Assembly (NCBI GenBank): GCA_934339005.1
Contig: CAKRHR010000008.1
Span: 1-64,000 of the forward strand
Source: an uncultured Catenibacillus sp.
GTDB taxonomy: Bacteria; Bacillota; Clostridia; Lachnospirales; Lachnospiraceae
Direction: 5' to 3'
Length of the DNA stretch: 64,000 nt
Each line of letters begins with the position of its first letter. The stretch's first letter is position 1. Position numbers and translations under genes: made by a program. The notes beneath the pieces are model-generated. The model was not told the origin of the DNA. It saw only the letters and a program-made list of their open reading frames with translations, and made no database searches. Below, in pieces: positions 33,971 through 44,013 of the stretch.

Positions 33971-34031
33971 CTTTGTGTTGTTTATATATCTTTGTTATTT
34001 TATTCAGATATTTTTTGACTTTCTCCGAAAA

Positions 34032-36638
34032 TTATTCTTCGTCATCGGTGTCATCTGACATATCCGCATCATCTGAAGTTTCACCATCCAAAAATTCATC
34101 CGAATCTTCATCTGCGAAACCATCAGCCTCATCCTCGATACTACCAGCAGCTTCACCCTCAGCGTCTTCTGCCACTTCATTTTCAGCTTCAACACGCACC
34201 TTTGTGATGCCTGCCACGCGGATATCACTGTCCACATCGATATCAATCAGCTTTACACCAGAAGTGATTCGGCCAAGTACAGAAATACCATTCACTGGCA
34301 TCTGGATAATGATACCGCCAGTTGTAATCATCATGATTTCCTGGTCATCATTCACAGACTTCACGCCAACTACATGGCCTGTCTTTTCAGTAATCTTGTA
34401 ACACTTCACGCCTTTACCGCCACGATGCTGAACTGCAAATTCGCCAATCATCGTACGTTTGCCGAGACCATTTTCAGAAACAATCAGAAGAGCTTCGCCC
34501 TGAACATCAAGCTGCATACCGACAATCTCATCCTCAGGTTCAAGGTTCATACCGATAACACCCATGGATACACGGCCTGTGCAGCGAACATCTGTTTCTT
34601 TAAAACGAATACAATAGCCATGCTTTGTCACAAGGAAAATATCATTATGATTGTTTGTACACTTCACTTCAATCAGTTCATCGTCATCTTTAAGACTGAT
34701 AGCAAGCAAACCTGATTTACGGATATTCTGATAATCCATCACAGAAGTTTTCTTTACCATACCATTCTTTGTAGCCATAAAGAGGTATTTATCTTTGCTG
34801 TATTCCTGCAGTGGAATCATCGCTGTAATCTTTTCACCGGCTTCAAGCTGCAAAATATTGACAATCGCCGTACCTCTGGCAGTTCTTGAAGACTCAGGAA
34901 TCTCATAAGCCTTGATACGATAAACTTTGCCTTTGTTCGTAAAGAACATAATATAGTGATGTGTCGAGGTCATCATCAGATCAGTAATAAAATCATCCTC
35001 AACAGTAGACATACCCTTGATACCTTTGCCACCACGGTTCTGACTGCGGAAATTATCTGTTGTCATACGTTTGATATAACCAAGATTTGTCATCGCAATA
35101 ACAACATTCTCACGTTTAATCAAATCTTCGTCTGTGATTTCATCATCATCAATACCAATGACTGTACGTCTGTCATCGCCATATTTATCACGGATTAAGA
35201 TAATTTCTTCACGAATAACATTTAAAAGTACTTTGCGGTCAGCCAGAATTGCTTTGTAATTTGCAATTTTTTCTTCCAGTTCTTTATATTCAGCTTCAAT
35301 TTTATCTCTTTCCAGACCTGTCAGTGCACGCAGACGCATATCTACGATTGCCTGTGCCTGTGCATCTGTGAGTCCAAAACGGGCAATTAATTTTTCTTTG
35401 GCTTCTGCCACATTCTTTGAACCACGGATGATAGAGATAACTTCATCAATATAATCCAGTGCAATAAGCAAACCTTCTAAGATATGTGCACGTTCTTCAG
35501 CTTTATTCAAATCGTACTGTGTACGTCTTGTAACAACTTCTTCCTGATGACGTAAGTAGTATTCAAGCATCTGTTTAAGATTAAGAATCTCAGGCTTGCC
35601 ATCCACCAGCGCCAGCATATTTACACCGAAAGAATCCTGAAGCTGTGTATGCTTGTACAGATGATTCAATACAACATTTGCATTGGCATCTTTCTTAAGT
35701 TCGATAACCACACGCATACCTTCACGGCTGGATTCATCTCGAAGATCTGAAATACCTTCAATACGTTTATCACGGACAAGTTCTGCAATCTTTTCAACAA
35801 GTCTTGCCTTATTTACAAGATATGGCAGTTCTGTCACAACGATTTTCTGACGGTTTGTGCCAAGTGGTTCAATCTCAGTCACAGCACGCACTTTAATCTT
35901 ACCACGACCTGTTCTGTATGCCTGATTAATGCCGTAACGACCAAGAATCGTTGCCCCTGTAGGGAAATCCGGACCAACCACAATCTGCATTAATTCTTCA
36001 ATATCTGTTTCTCTGTCCTCAAGAACTCTGTTATCAATGATTTTGACAACCGCATTAATCGTTTCCTTCAGGTTGTGCGGTGGAATGTTTGTTGCCATAC
36101 CAACGGCAATACCTGTTGTACCATTGACAAGCAGATTAGGAAATCTTGAAGGCAGTACCTTAGGTTCCTTTTCTGTTTCATCAAAGTTTGGCTGGAAATC
36201 AACTGTATTTTTATTGATATCTGCAGTCATTTCCACGGAAATCTTGCTGAGTCGGGCTTCTGTATATCGCATCGCCGCAGCGCTGTCGCCATCCACAGAA
36301 CCGAAGTTACCATGTCCATCAACGAGCGGATATCTCATTGACCAGTCCTGAGCCATATTAACCAACGCGCCGTAGATGGAAGAATCACCATGCGGATGAT
36401 ATTTACCCATCGTATCACCAACGATACGGGCACATTTACGATGTGGCTTATCCGGACCGTTGTTCAACTCGATCATCGCATATAAAATTCTTCTCTGTAC
36501 AGGCTTCAAACCATCTCTGACATCAGGAAGCGCTCGGGATGAAATAACACTCATGGCGTAGTCGATATAAGACTGCTCCATCGTTTTTTTCAAGTCTATA
36601 TCATGAACTTTATCGAAGATATTACTTCTGTCATCCAT
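34032..36638 (-). CDS. gyrA: DNA gyrase subunit A
   Basis: An 868-residue type II topoisomerase subunit that cleaves and rejoins DNA with GyrB. The catalytic tyrosine is Tyr125 (AAMRYTEARL). The C-terminal beta-pinwheel repeats include the GyrA box QNRGGKG, and the protein ends in a very acidic tail (about the last 55 residues). In the quinolone region, HPHGDSSIYG, the residue equivalent to E. coli Asp87 is Gly90, while the Ser83 equivalent is kept. It lies 123 bases after gyrB in the conserved origin-proximal block. Confidence 0.97.
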   Translation of the reverse strand: MDDRSNIFDKVHDIDLKKTMEQSYIDYAMSVISSRALPDVRDGLKPVQRRILYAMIELNNGPDKPHRKCARIVGDTMGKYHPHGDSSIYGALVNMAQDWSMRYPLVDGHGNFGSVDGDSAAAMRYTEARLSKISVEMTADINKNTVDFQPNFDETEKEPKVLPSRFPNLLVNGTTGIAVGMATNIPPHNLKETINAVVKIIDNRVLEDRETDIEELMQIVVGPDFPTGATILGRYGINQAYRTGRGKIKVRAVTEIEPLGTNRQKIVVTELPYLVNKARLVEKIAELVRDKRIEGISDLRDESSREGMRVVIELKKDANANVVLNHLYKHTQLQDSFGVNMLALVDGKPEILNLKQMLEYYLRHQEEVVTRRTQYDLNKAEERAHILEGLLIALDYIDEVISIIRGSKNVAEAKEKLIARFGLTDAQAQAIVDMRLRALTGLERDKIEAEYKELEEKIANYKAILADRKVLLNVIREEIILIRDKYGDDRRTVIGIDDDEITDEDLIKRENVVIAMTNLGYIKRMTTDNFRSQNRGGKGIKGMSTVEDDFITDLMMTSTHHYIMFFTNKGKVYRIKAYEIPESSRTARGTAIVNILQLEAGEKITAMIPLQEYSKDKYLFMATKNGMVKKTSVMDYQNIRKSGLLAISLKDDDELIEVKCTNNHNDIFLVTKHGYCIRFKETDVRCTGRVSMGVIGMNLEPEDEIVGMQLDVQGEALLIVSENGLGKRTMIGEFAVQHRGGKGVKCYKITEKTGHVVGVKSVNDDQEIMMITTGGIIIQMPVNGISVLGRITSGVKLIDIDVDSDIRVAGITKVRVEAENEVAEDAEGEAAGSIEDEADGFADEDSDEFLDGETSDDADMSDDTDDEE

Positions 36639-36761
36639 TACAAATCCTCCATATCAGGCAGCAGTTTTATATTACTAAAACCACCGCCCCAATCTATAAC
36701 TTCTTTGGTGATATACATCATTTGTCTGTGCAATCACCCTGTATACAGTTTATCTTAAGCA

Positions 36762-38672
36762 TCACGTATCCAGATTCTTCACGTATTTCGCATTCTTTTC
36801 GATAAATTCACGGCGAGGTTCAACATTGTCACCCATCAGGATGTTGAATGTTTCATCCAGGGCCAATGATTTTGCATCGTCCATCGTCACACGCAGAAGA
36901 ATACGTTTTTCAGGGTCCATGGTTGTTTCCCAGAGCTGCTCAGGGTCCATCTCACCAAGACCTTTATAACGCTGGATTTTATTATTCTGGTCACGTCCGA
37001 TTTCTTTGAGAATCGCATCTAATTCATCATCATCGTAAGCATACCAGACTTTTTTATTTTTCTCGATTTTATACAGCGGCGGCTGCGCCAGATAAACATA
37101 GCCTTCCGCAATCAAAGCAGGCATAAATCTGTAAAGGAATGTCAATAATAAAGTACTGATATGTGCACCGTCCACATCGGCATCCGTCATAATAATGATT
37201 TTGTGATAACGCAGCTTTGAAATATCAAAATCATCATGAATACCTGTACCAAATGCTGTGATCATCGCTTTAATTTCGGCATTGGTCAAAATCTTATCAA
37301 GTCTTGCCTTTTCAACGTTCAAAATCTTACCACGCAGCGGCAGAATCGCCTGTGTTGCACGGGAACGTGCAGTCTTAGCTGAACCACCGGCTGAATCACC
37401 CTCGACGATGTAGATTTCGCATTTGCTAGGGTCTTTATCTGAGCAATCCGCAAGTTTACCAGGCAGTGCCATCGTTTCAAGAGCTGTCTTACGACGTGTC
37501 AGGTCGCGGGCTTTACGAGCCGCATCTCTTGCACGCTGCGCAAGTACTGCTTTTTCAACAATTGTCTTACCAACCGTAGGATTCTGCTCTAAGAAAATCA
37601 TCAGCTTATCGCTGACAACTGCATCTACAGCACCTCTGGCTTCACTGTTACCAAGCTTCTGCTTTGTCTGTCCTTCAAACTGAGGTTCAGAAATCTTAAC
37701 AGATACAATTGCTGTCAGACCTTCCCGGATATCTTCGCCGGAAAGACTAGGCTCATTATCCTTTAACAATTTAGAACGTTTTGCATAGTCATTAAATGTC
37801 TTTGTCAGCGCATTTCTGAAACCGGTCATATGTGTACCGCCTTCAGGTGTATTGATATTATTAACGAAACTATAACATGTTTCATTATATGTGTCATTAT
37901 GCTGCAGAGCTACCTCTACATACACGTCATCCTTCTTGCCCTCACAATAAATAATATCTTCATACAGGCACTGTTTTGATTTATTTAAAAACTGGATATA
38001 CTCCTTCAAACCGCCTTCATAATGGAAAATGCGTTCTACACGTTCTTCAGGACGCTCATCAATCAGCACGATCTTGATGCCCTTTGTCAAAAAGGCCATC
38101 TCTCTCAGACGCTCTTTTAAAATATCAAAATCATAAACAGTTTCTTCAAAGATTTCTTTATCAGGAAGAAACGTAACTTTTGTACCGCGGCGTGTCGTTT
38201 CACCGACCATCTCAAGGTCATTCATAACCTTACCGCGTTCATAACGCTGTTTGTATTTTTTACCGTCTTTGTAAACAACAACCTCAAGCCATTCGGAAAG
38301 TGCATTTACAACAGATGCGCCTACACCATGCAGACCACCGGATACCTTGTATCCTCCGCCGCCAAACTTTCCGCCTGCATGAAGGATGGTAAATACAACT
38401 TCTACTGCAGGTCTTCCGGCTTTTTTCTGAATGTCAACAGGAATACCACGGCCATTGTCAACCACCGTGATTGAATTGTCTTTATTAATAGTCACACTGA
38501 TTGTATCGCAATAACCTGCCAAGGCTTCATCTACGGCATTATCGACGATTTCGTACACCAGATGATGCAACCCTTTTGAAGATGTGCTGCCAATGTACAT
38601 ACCCGGTCTTTTTCTTACCGCTTCAAGTCCTTCAAGTATCTGAATTTGACTTGCGCCATATTCTTCACTCAT
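36762..38672 (-). CDS. gyrB: DNA gyrase subunit B
   Basis: A 636-residue ATPase subunit. The GHKL ATP-binding motifs (EIVDNAVDEA, NGRGIPVD, GLHGVGASVVNALSE), the Toprim EGDSAGG and DADVDGAHI motifs and the C-terminal QRYKGLGEM are all present. The short Gram-positive form without an E. coli-type insert. TAAGGAGG precedes the ATG. It follows recF by 29 bases. Confidence 0.97.
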   Translation of the reverse strand: MSEEYGASQIQILEGLEAVRKRPGMYIGSTSSKGLHHLVYEIVDNAVDEALAGYCDTISVTINKDNSITVVDNGRGIPVDIQKKAGRPAVEVVFTILHAGGKFGGGGYKVSGGLHGVGASVVNALSEWLEVVVYKDGKKYKQRYERGKVMNDLEMVGETTRRGTKVTFLPDKEIFEETVYDFDILKERLREMAFLTKGIKIVLIDERPEERVERIFHYEGGLKEYIQFLNKSKQCLYEDIIYCEGKKDDVYVEVALQHNDTYNETCYSFVNNINTPEGGTHMTGFRNALTKTFNDYAKRSKLLKDNEPSLSGEDIREGLTAIVSVKISEPQFEGQTKQKLGNSEARGAVDAVVSDKLMIFLEQNPTVGKTIVEKAVLAQRARDAARKARDLTRRKTALETMALPGKLADCSDKDPSKCEIYIVEGDSAGGSAKTARSRATQAILPLRGKILNVEKARLDKILTNAEIKAMITAFGTGIHDDFDISKLRYHKIIIMTDADVDGAHISTLLLTFLYRFMPALIAEGYVYLAQPPLYKIEKNKKVWYAYDDDELDAILKEIGRDQNNKIQRYKGLGEMDPEQLWETTMDPEKRILLRVTMDDAKSLALDETFNILMGDNVEPRREFIEKNAKYVKNLDT

Positions 38673-38701
38673 AATTTTCCTCCTTAACAGATAAACATTT
38701 A

Positions 38702-39781
38702 CTATATCTCTATACTTCCATTAACAACCTTAAACACTTTATTAATATCAAACCGGTGTCTGACAAAATCATCAAGACCTGTACAGGTCACCATCGTCTG
38801 AATATCCTCAATACTTTCAAGCAGATAATTCTGTCTGTTGCTGTCAAGCTCTGACAATACATCATCCAAAAGCAATATCGGCTGGTCGTGAATTAACTGT
38901 TTCACAAGACGAATTTCCGCCAGTTTTAGTGACAGTGCCGCAGTCCGTTGTTGTCCCTGCGAACCGTATTTCCGAATATCAATCCCTGAAATTTCAAAGC
39001 TGATATCATCTCTATGAGGTCCCACTGTCGTTGTCTTAAGCCTCAGGTCATTGTCGCGATGCCCCGAAAGTGTTTGAAGAAATGCATCCTCCGTCACATT
39101 CGGTTCGTACTTGATGACAAGCTGCTCTCGCCCACCACTGAGCTTTTCATGAATTTCAGCAATTAAAATGCCTAATTCCTGCACAAATTTGCGCCGTTCC
39201 GAAATAATATAACGGCCACACTCTGCCAGCTGCATATCCCAAATATCTAATGTTTCCTTCAAACTCCGGTCAAAAGCAATCTGTTTGAGCAAATTGTTTC
39301 TCTGAAGCACAATCTTGTTATATTTGATGAGATACTGCATATATAATTTATTGAGCTGGCACAACTCCATATCTATAAAATGACGTCTTCCCGCCGGGCT
39401 ATTTTTGATAATACTTAAATCTTCAGGTGAAAATAACACAACATTCACAACACCAAACAACTCTGAGTACCGCTTAATCACGATACCATCCACAGCAACG
39501 CCCTTGACCTTGTTGCGTTTTAAATGCATATCTATCTTATGTAACACATTGCTGCGCTCTATCTTCATACAAATATGTGCATCTTCACACCCGAAACGAA
39601 TCAATTCTTTGTCTTTGCTGCTTCGGTGCGACTTTGTAGTCGCACACACATACACAGCCTCAAGAATATTCGTCTTTCCCTGGGCATTCTCACCGTAAAT
39701 GATATTCACCCCCGGTGAAGGCTCAAGCTCGAGTGACTCATAATTTCTGAAATTTTTTAATTCTAAAGATTTAATAATCAC
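38702..39781 (-). CDS. recF: DNA replication and repair protein RecF
   Basis: A 359-residue SMC-like ATPase that loads RecA at gaps. Walker A GENAQGKTN (residues 30-38), the signature region KYGSQGQQRTAALSLKLAE and Walker B ILLLDDVLSELD are present. It follows yaaA within a few bases in the dnaA operon. Confidence 0.96.
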   Translation of the reverse strand: MIIKSLELKNFRNYESLELEPSPGVNIIYGENAQGKTNILEAVYVCATTKSHRSSKDKELIRFGCEDAHICMKIERSNVLHKIDMHLKRNKVKGVAVDGIVIKRYSELFGVVNVVLFSPEDLSIIKNSPAGRRHFIDMELCQLNKLYMQYLIKYNKIVLQRNNLLKQIAFDRSLKETLDIWDMQLAECGRYIISERRKFVQELGILIAEIHEKLSGGREQLVIKYEPNVTEDAFLQTLSGHRDNDLRLKTTTVGPHRDDISFEISGIDIRKYGSQGQQRTAALSLKLAEIRLVKQLIHDQPILLLDDVLSELDSNRQNYLLESIEDIQTMVTCTGLDDFVRHRFDINKVFKVVNGSIEI

Positions 39782-39794
39782 AGTCCGACACCAA

Positions 39795-40004
39795 CTACTT
39801 TATAATTTTAACAGATTCACCGTTAAAGGAAGCCACATCGCCATCGTGAAGCTTCTTTCCGCGCTCTGTACAAACCTCGCCATTCACAGTGACTTCACCG
39901 TCCTGAATGACAATCTTAGCTTCAACCCCTGAGCCTACAAGACCTGCAGCCTTCAGAGCCTGACCTAATTTAATAAATTCTTCTCTTAATTTGATTTCTA
40001 CCAT
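39795..40004 (-). CDS. yaaA: S4 domain RNA-binding protein YaaA
   Basis: A 69-residue S4-domain protein (FIKLGQALKAAGLVGSG...GEVTVNGEVCTERGKKL), the small RNA-binding protein found between dnaN and recF in Firmicutes, linked to ribosome assembly. Two adjacent ATGs exist; 40004 gives 7 bases to AGGAGG, 40007 gives 4. Confidence 0.92.
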   Translation of the reverse strand: MVEIKLREEFIKLGQALKAAGLVGSGVEAKIVIQDGEVTVNGEVCTERGKKLHDGDVASFNGESVKIIK

Positions 40005-40015
40005 CATCGAACCTC

Positions 40016-41128
40016 CTAGTACGCACCTGCATTAATATTAACCGGCAGAATCAGGTAAATATAATTGTGGTTATCATCTCTGATAAAGCAAGGTGCCTTC
40101 GGATTCACAAGATAAATACTGATGACCTCATCATCGATGACACGCAATGCATCAAGGATAAATTTAGGATTGAAGCCAATCATCAAATCCTTACCCTCTT
40201 TATCAATATCGATATCCTCGTTCATGGAACCAATCACAGAGTTAATCTTTAATTCCAGTGAATGGTCACCAATCTGAATCACGATAGGCTTCTTGTCGCC
40301 TTCTTTGATAAGCAGTGACGCACGTTCGATACAGTTTTGCAGTTCACGTTTATTAATCTTGATTTTTGTTTCGTAATCACTTGAAAGCATCTGGTCGATA
40401 CGGAAATATTCACCTTCAATCAAACGGCTGACAACAGTTGTCTGGTCAAATTCAAAGACTACATGTCTGTCTGTAAAATACATATGCACATCATCTTCTG
40501 TACCACCTGTCAAAATCTTGCTGACTTCACTTAAAGTCTTACCAGGAACGACAACTTTAATCGGTGAATAGCTATCTTTTAACTCAATTTTACGGATAGA
40601 AATACGATGACCGTCCAATGATGTCACTTTAAACTCATTGCCGTTGACTTCAATCAGCTCACCAGTCATTAATTTATTACTGTCATTATCAGAAATAGAG
40701 AAAATAGTCTGTCTGATAATTTCCTTCACTGCAAACTGAGAAATCACAACCGGATTTGTTCTTTCAATCTCTGGAAGATAAGCAAAATCTTCACCGGATT
40801 TACCTGAAATATTGAATTTAGCTTTTTCACAACGAATCAGTGCTTTTAAATTGTCATCTGTTTCTATAGAAACTTCGCTGTCAGGAAGTTTTCTGACGAT
40901 TTCAGAAAATAACTTTGCATCCAGAGCAATCTTACCTTTATCAAGGACATCACCGTTAATAATAGTCTTGATACCAAGTTCCATATCGTTGGCTGTCATC
41001 TCAATCATACCATTGGTTGTATCTATAAGAATGCATTCAAGAATTGGCATCGTTGTTTTTCCTGGTACAGCCTTTAAGACGCTGTTGACACCACGAAGAA
41101 GTTCTGATTTATTACATATAATTTTCAT
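40016..41128 (-). CDS. dnaN: DNA polymerase III beta subunit (sliding clamp)
   Basis: A 370-residue ring-forming clamp of three similar domains (opening KIICNKSELLRGVNSVLKAV, ending LVNPKAPCFIRD and LPVNINAGAY with the conserved C-terminal LP region). It confers processivity on DNA polymerase III. It lies downstream of dnaA beyond the origin unwinding region, in standard order. Confidence 0.97.
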   Translation of the reverse strand: MKIICNKSELLRGVNSVLKAVPGKTTMPILECILIDTTNGMIEMTANDMELGIKTIINGDVLDKGKIALDAKLFSEIVRKLPDSEVSIETDDNLKALIRCEKAKFNISGKSGEDFAYLPEIERTNPVVISQFAVKEIIRQTIFSISDNDSNKLMTGELIEVNGNEFKVTSLDGHRISIRKIELKDSYSPIKVVVPGKTLSEVSKILTGGTEDDVHMYFTDRHVVFEFDQTTVVSRLIEGEYFRIDQMLSSDYETKIKINKRELQNCIERASLLIKEGDKKPIVIQIGDHSLELKINSVIGSMNEDIDIDKEGKDLMIGFNPKFILDALRVIDDEVISIYLVNPKAPCFIRDDNHNYIYLILPVNINAGAY

Positions 41129-41684
41129 CTTAACGATATCTCCTTAAATAATTATAGAACGTTTTTTGCATATATAATATTTATAGTGTTTATAAATGCG
41201 TACATGGTTACATTTGTTTACCTATAGTAAACTTTAAAAATAGTATCTTTAGGTGAATGTATAAGTTTTTTATTATACATTCAAATTTCACGTTTCAGTC
41301 TTATATAAGCGGTCCTTATATAAGGATTTTCCCGTTATCACACTTTCTTATTATGGATTTGTGGAAAGTTAATCATAAAATAAAAAAGTGCTGCATAGAT
41401 ATATATAAATAATATATTATTTAGTAGTAGTCGTAGTAGGGGCTGTGGATAAGTGGATAACCCCATTTTTGTCAGAAAATAAAAGGCTTTGCCGATTGAA
41501 TAACCATGTGAATAATTTAAGAAAACCATGTGGATAGTTCAGCCGTTATCCACATACCCCAAAATGTGAAAAAAGTTATACACATATTGTTCGCATGTTA
41601 TTCCCTAGTTATCCACCAATTTATCCCTATATCTAATAAATGTGGATAAAATTGTGTATAACTTGTGCATATATGGTGGATAAA
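41129..41684. other. oriC part 2: DnaA boxes and unwinding region between dnaA and dnaN
   Basis: DnaA boxes (TTATCCACA or one mismatch, either strand) at 41444-41452, 41452-41460, 41529-41537, 41546-41554, 41576-41584, 41609-41617, 41641-41649, 41653-41661 and 41675-41683. The first two abut a DnaA-trio array and an AT-rich stretch. No gene is present in this 556-base gap. Confidence 0.9.
41401..41460 (-). other. Basal origin unwinding element (DnaA-trio)
   Basis: Read on minus: two abutting DnaA boxes (41444-41460), a short GC-rich spacer, then six trinucleotides CTA-CTA-CGA-CTA-CTA-CTA (41422-41439), then AT-rich sequence. This is the order of the Bacillus subtilis basal unwinding system, in which DnaA spreads onto the trios to melt DNA. 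Confidence 0.88.
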
Positions 41685-43046
41685 TTAATTTTTCGGCGGA
41701 TTGATTTTCTTAATTAAAATGTCAATCGTGTTCTTTAATGCCTCATCTGTCTGAATATCGTTCTCTATCTTCTGCTTTCCGTGGCGCACAGTCGTATGGT
41801 CTGTACGGCAAAGTGCTTTACCGATGGCCTGCTGTGAGTTTTCGGTCATTTTGCAGCACAAATACATACAAATCTGTCGAGGATAGGATACGTCACGACT
41901 CTTTTTTGTACTCTTTAAATCATCAACTGTAATATTGTAATGTTCGGCGACAATATTGATAATAGATTCCATCGTTACAGGCTTCTGGACATCCGGTGAG
42001 ATGATATTTGCAAGCGCCTCATGAACGATATCAATATTAATAGGAACATGTTTTAATTTTGCGAGATTCTTGATCTGGCTTAAAGCGCCTTCAAGTTCTC
42101 GGATATTGGATTTGATATTATCTGCAATGTAATGCATACAATCCTGGCTGATATCAATATCATCCAGTTCGGCTCTCTTATTCAAAATCGCCATTCTAGT
42201 TTCATAATCCGGTGCCTGCACATCGACAATCAGACCATTCTGGAATCGGGAAATCAATCTGTCCGGCAGATTCTTCAATTCTCTTGGTACTTTATCGGAT
42301 GTGATAATAATTTGTTTGTTATTGTCCCTTAAAGTATTAAATGTATGGAAAAATTCTTCCTGTGTACTTTCTCTGTTTGCAATAAACTGGATATCATCGA
42401 TTAAAAGAACATCGAGATTACGGTATTTATTGCGGAATTCCTCATTTTTATTGGTTTTGATGGCTTTGACAAGTTCGTTTGTAAACTCTTCTGATGTAAC
42501 GTATAAAATATTCTGGTGGCCACGTTGCTGTAATATATAGAAAGCAATCGCATGCATCAGATGGGTCTTGCCAAGACCTACACCACCATAAATAAACAGA
42601 GGGTTTCCGTAATTACCAGGATCCTCTGCAACAGCAAGTGCAGTGGCATGAGCCAGCTCGTTATTCTTACCGACAACAAAAGTGTCAAAGGTGTATCGAG
42701 GATTGAGATTGGTGTTCGAAATATTCTGTGGAATCTGAACTTTTTCATGAACAACCTCTTTTGGCACTTCAATGACAGTGTCCGGAGGAACTATGGAAAT
42801 TTCATATTCGGTATCCTCTCCCATGACCTCATTAATGGCAACTGTAAGATAAGCACCATACTTCTTGGAAACATGCTCAATCAGATTCGTCAGATTCTCA
42901 GGAACACTGATGTAAACATGATGGTCTTTAACTGAAAGTACATAAAGGTTTGAAACAAATGTGTTAAAAGCAGGGCCGGAAATGCCATAATCGTTCTTCA
43001 TTTTATCGAGAATGGCGTTCCAATTTTGTTTAACTAATTCTACCAT
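41685..43046 (-). CDS. dnaA: Chromosomal replication initiator protein DnaA
   Basis: A 453-residue AAA+ initiator. Domain I is N-terminal, then the AAA+ core with Walker A GGVGLGKTH and Walker B LLIDDIQF. The C-terminal domain IV helix-turn-helix carries the DnaA signature (CRTDHTTVRHGKQKI). It binds the boxes on both sides of its own gene. First gene of the dnaA-gyrA block. Confidence 0.97.
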   Translation of the reverse strand: MVELVKQNWNAILDKMKNDYGISGPAFNTFVSNLYVLSVKDHHVYISVPENLTNLIEHVSKKYGAYLTVAINEVMGEDTEYEISIVPPDTVIEVPKEVVHEKVQIPQNISNTNLNPRYTFDTFVVGKNNELAHATALAVAEDPGNYGNPLFIYGGVGLGKTHLMHAIAFYILQQRGHQNILYVTSEEFTNELVKAIKTNKNEEFRNKYRNLDVLLIDDIQFIANRESTQEEFFHTFNTLRDNNKQIIITSDKVPRELKNLPDRLISRFQNGLIVDVQAPDYETRMAILNKRAELDDIDISQDCMHYIADNIKSNIRELEGALSQIKNLAKLKHVPINIDIVHEALANIISPDVQKPVTMESIINIVAEHYNITVDDLKSTKKSRDVSYPRQICMYLCCKMTENSQQAIGKALCRTDHTTVRHGKQKIENDIQTDEALKNTIDILIKKINPPKN

Positions 43047-43129
43047 CGATATTACCCCTAATTTTAAATATACTATGAAACTATTCTATAACAAAATCAG
43101 CTTTTTTACAATGAATAAAAAGGAATTTT

Positions 43130-43462
43130 TGTGGATAATTTGAAAAGAAACAACATTATTATAAGTATAAGCAGTTATCCACATAAAAGTGGAAAAATAG
43201 TTACGAGGTAGACATAAAATGGCAAAATAAGTAACCTGTAAAAAAGCTGTGGATAACTTATCCAAGTTATGAACACCTTAAAAACAGGCATGAAATGGGG
43301 ATCTTTTGCAAAAATACCCTATAAAAAACAAGGTTATACCCATGTTTTCCACAAGTTATCCCCAAGTTATCCACAATTTGTGGATAATATTATGTAAATG
43401 AGGTCAATGTGGATAACATAGTTGTGGATAAGTGGATTTTTGACGTTTGGGAGTTATCCACA
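43130..43462. other. oriC part 1: DnaA box cluster upstream of dnaA
   Basis: Exact TTATCCACA boxes in either orientation at 43130-43138, 43175-43183, 43248-43256, 43367-43375, 43379-43387, 43408-43416, 43423-43431 and 43454-43462, with a near match (TTATCCCCA) at 43356-43364. This makes a bipartite oriC with the cluster downstream of dnaA. It also likely mediates dnaA autoregulation. Confidence 0.92.
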
Positions 43463-43546
43463 ACCTGACGAATTCGCAGGTCGCTTTAATAAGTAAAATT
43501 AAGATGTTTCTATATTTATGCTTAAATAATTGTAATTTTAATACCA

Positions 43547-43618
43547 GGTTCAAATTTTCAGGGGTGAATGACGTTCGTTTTCAGCACGATAAGGAATTCA
43601 CCCCTGAAAACTTGAACC
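43547..43618. repeat. 23-base inverted repeat between oriC and rpmH
   Basis: Arms 43547-43569 and 43596-43618 pair with a single mismatch around a 26-base loop. No U-tract follows on either strand. It does not resemble a DnaA or parS site. Function unknown. Confidence 0.75.
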
Positions 43619-43771
43619 GTCATATGCTAAAAAAAACAATACATAGAAGTTATGACAATCATTTTGGTAAGAAGGATAGTAATTTGAACAGTAGACGTTC
43701 AGATTACATATGGATATAAGGTAGAAATCCCATAAAATCCGCAGAAAAATCGCAAAAAAATAAAATTTTGC

Positions 43772-43800
43772 TTGACGGAAAGCCTCTTACTTACTATAAT
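43772..43800 (+). promoter_or_regulatory. rpmH promoter
   Basis: TTGACG (43772-43777), 17 bases, TATAAT (43795-43800), about 44 bases before the rpmH ATG. Near consensus, as expected for a ribosomal protein gene. Confidence 0.85.
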
Positions 43801-43843
43801 ATAGTAGATATTTTAGCTATTGGTAGAAGGAGGTGTTTGTGAC

Positions 43844-43978
43844 ATGAAAATGACATTTCAGCCTAAAAAAAGACAGAGATCAAAAGTTCATGGCTTCAGA
43901 AAAAGAATGAGTACTGCTAACGGCAGAAAAGTTTTAGCAGCTAGAAGAGCAAAAGGAAGAAAGAAATTATCAGCTTAG
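43844..43978 (+). CDS. rpmH: 50S ribosomal protein L34
   Basis: A 44-residue, highly basic protein opening MKMTFQPKKRQRSKVHGFRK and ending GRKKLSA, the complete L34 pattern. GAAGGAGG lies about 11 bases before the ATG. It begins the rpmH-rnpA-yidD-yidC-jag run facing away from dnaA, the standard arrangement. Confidence 0.97.
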   Translation: MKMTFQPKKRQRSKVHGFRKRMSTANGRKVLAARRAKGRKKLSA

Positions 43979-44003
43979 GTCGCATGTATGTGACCTTTTT
44001 CTT
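43977..44003 (+). terminator. Terminator overlapping the rpmH stop codon
   Basis: 8-bp stem AGGTCGCA (43977-43984) with TGTGACCT (43989-43996), one G-U pair, then TTTTTCTTT. The stem begins inside the TAG. It would lower rnpA transcription relative to rpmH. Confidence 0.75.
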
Positions 44004-44013
44004 TATGAAAATA

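Noticed and set aside
43447..43719. 90-residue open frame in the oriC region
   Set aside because: It runs through DnaA boxes and the 23-base inverted repeat, has no ribosome-binding site and no protein-like pattern.
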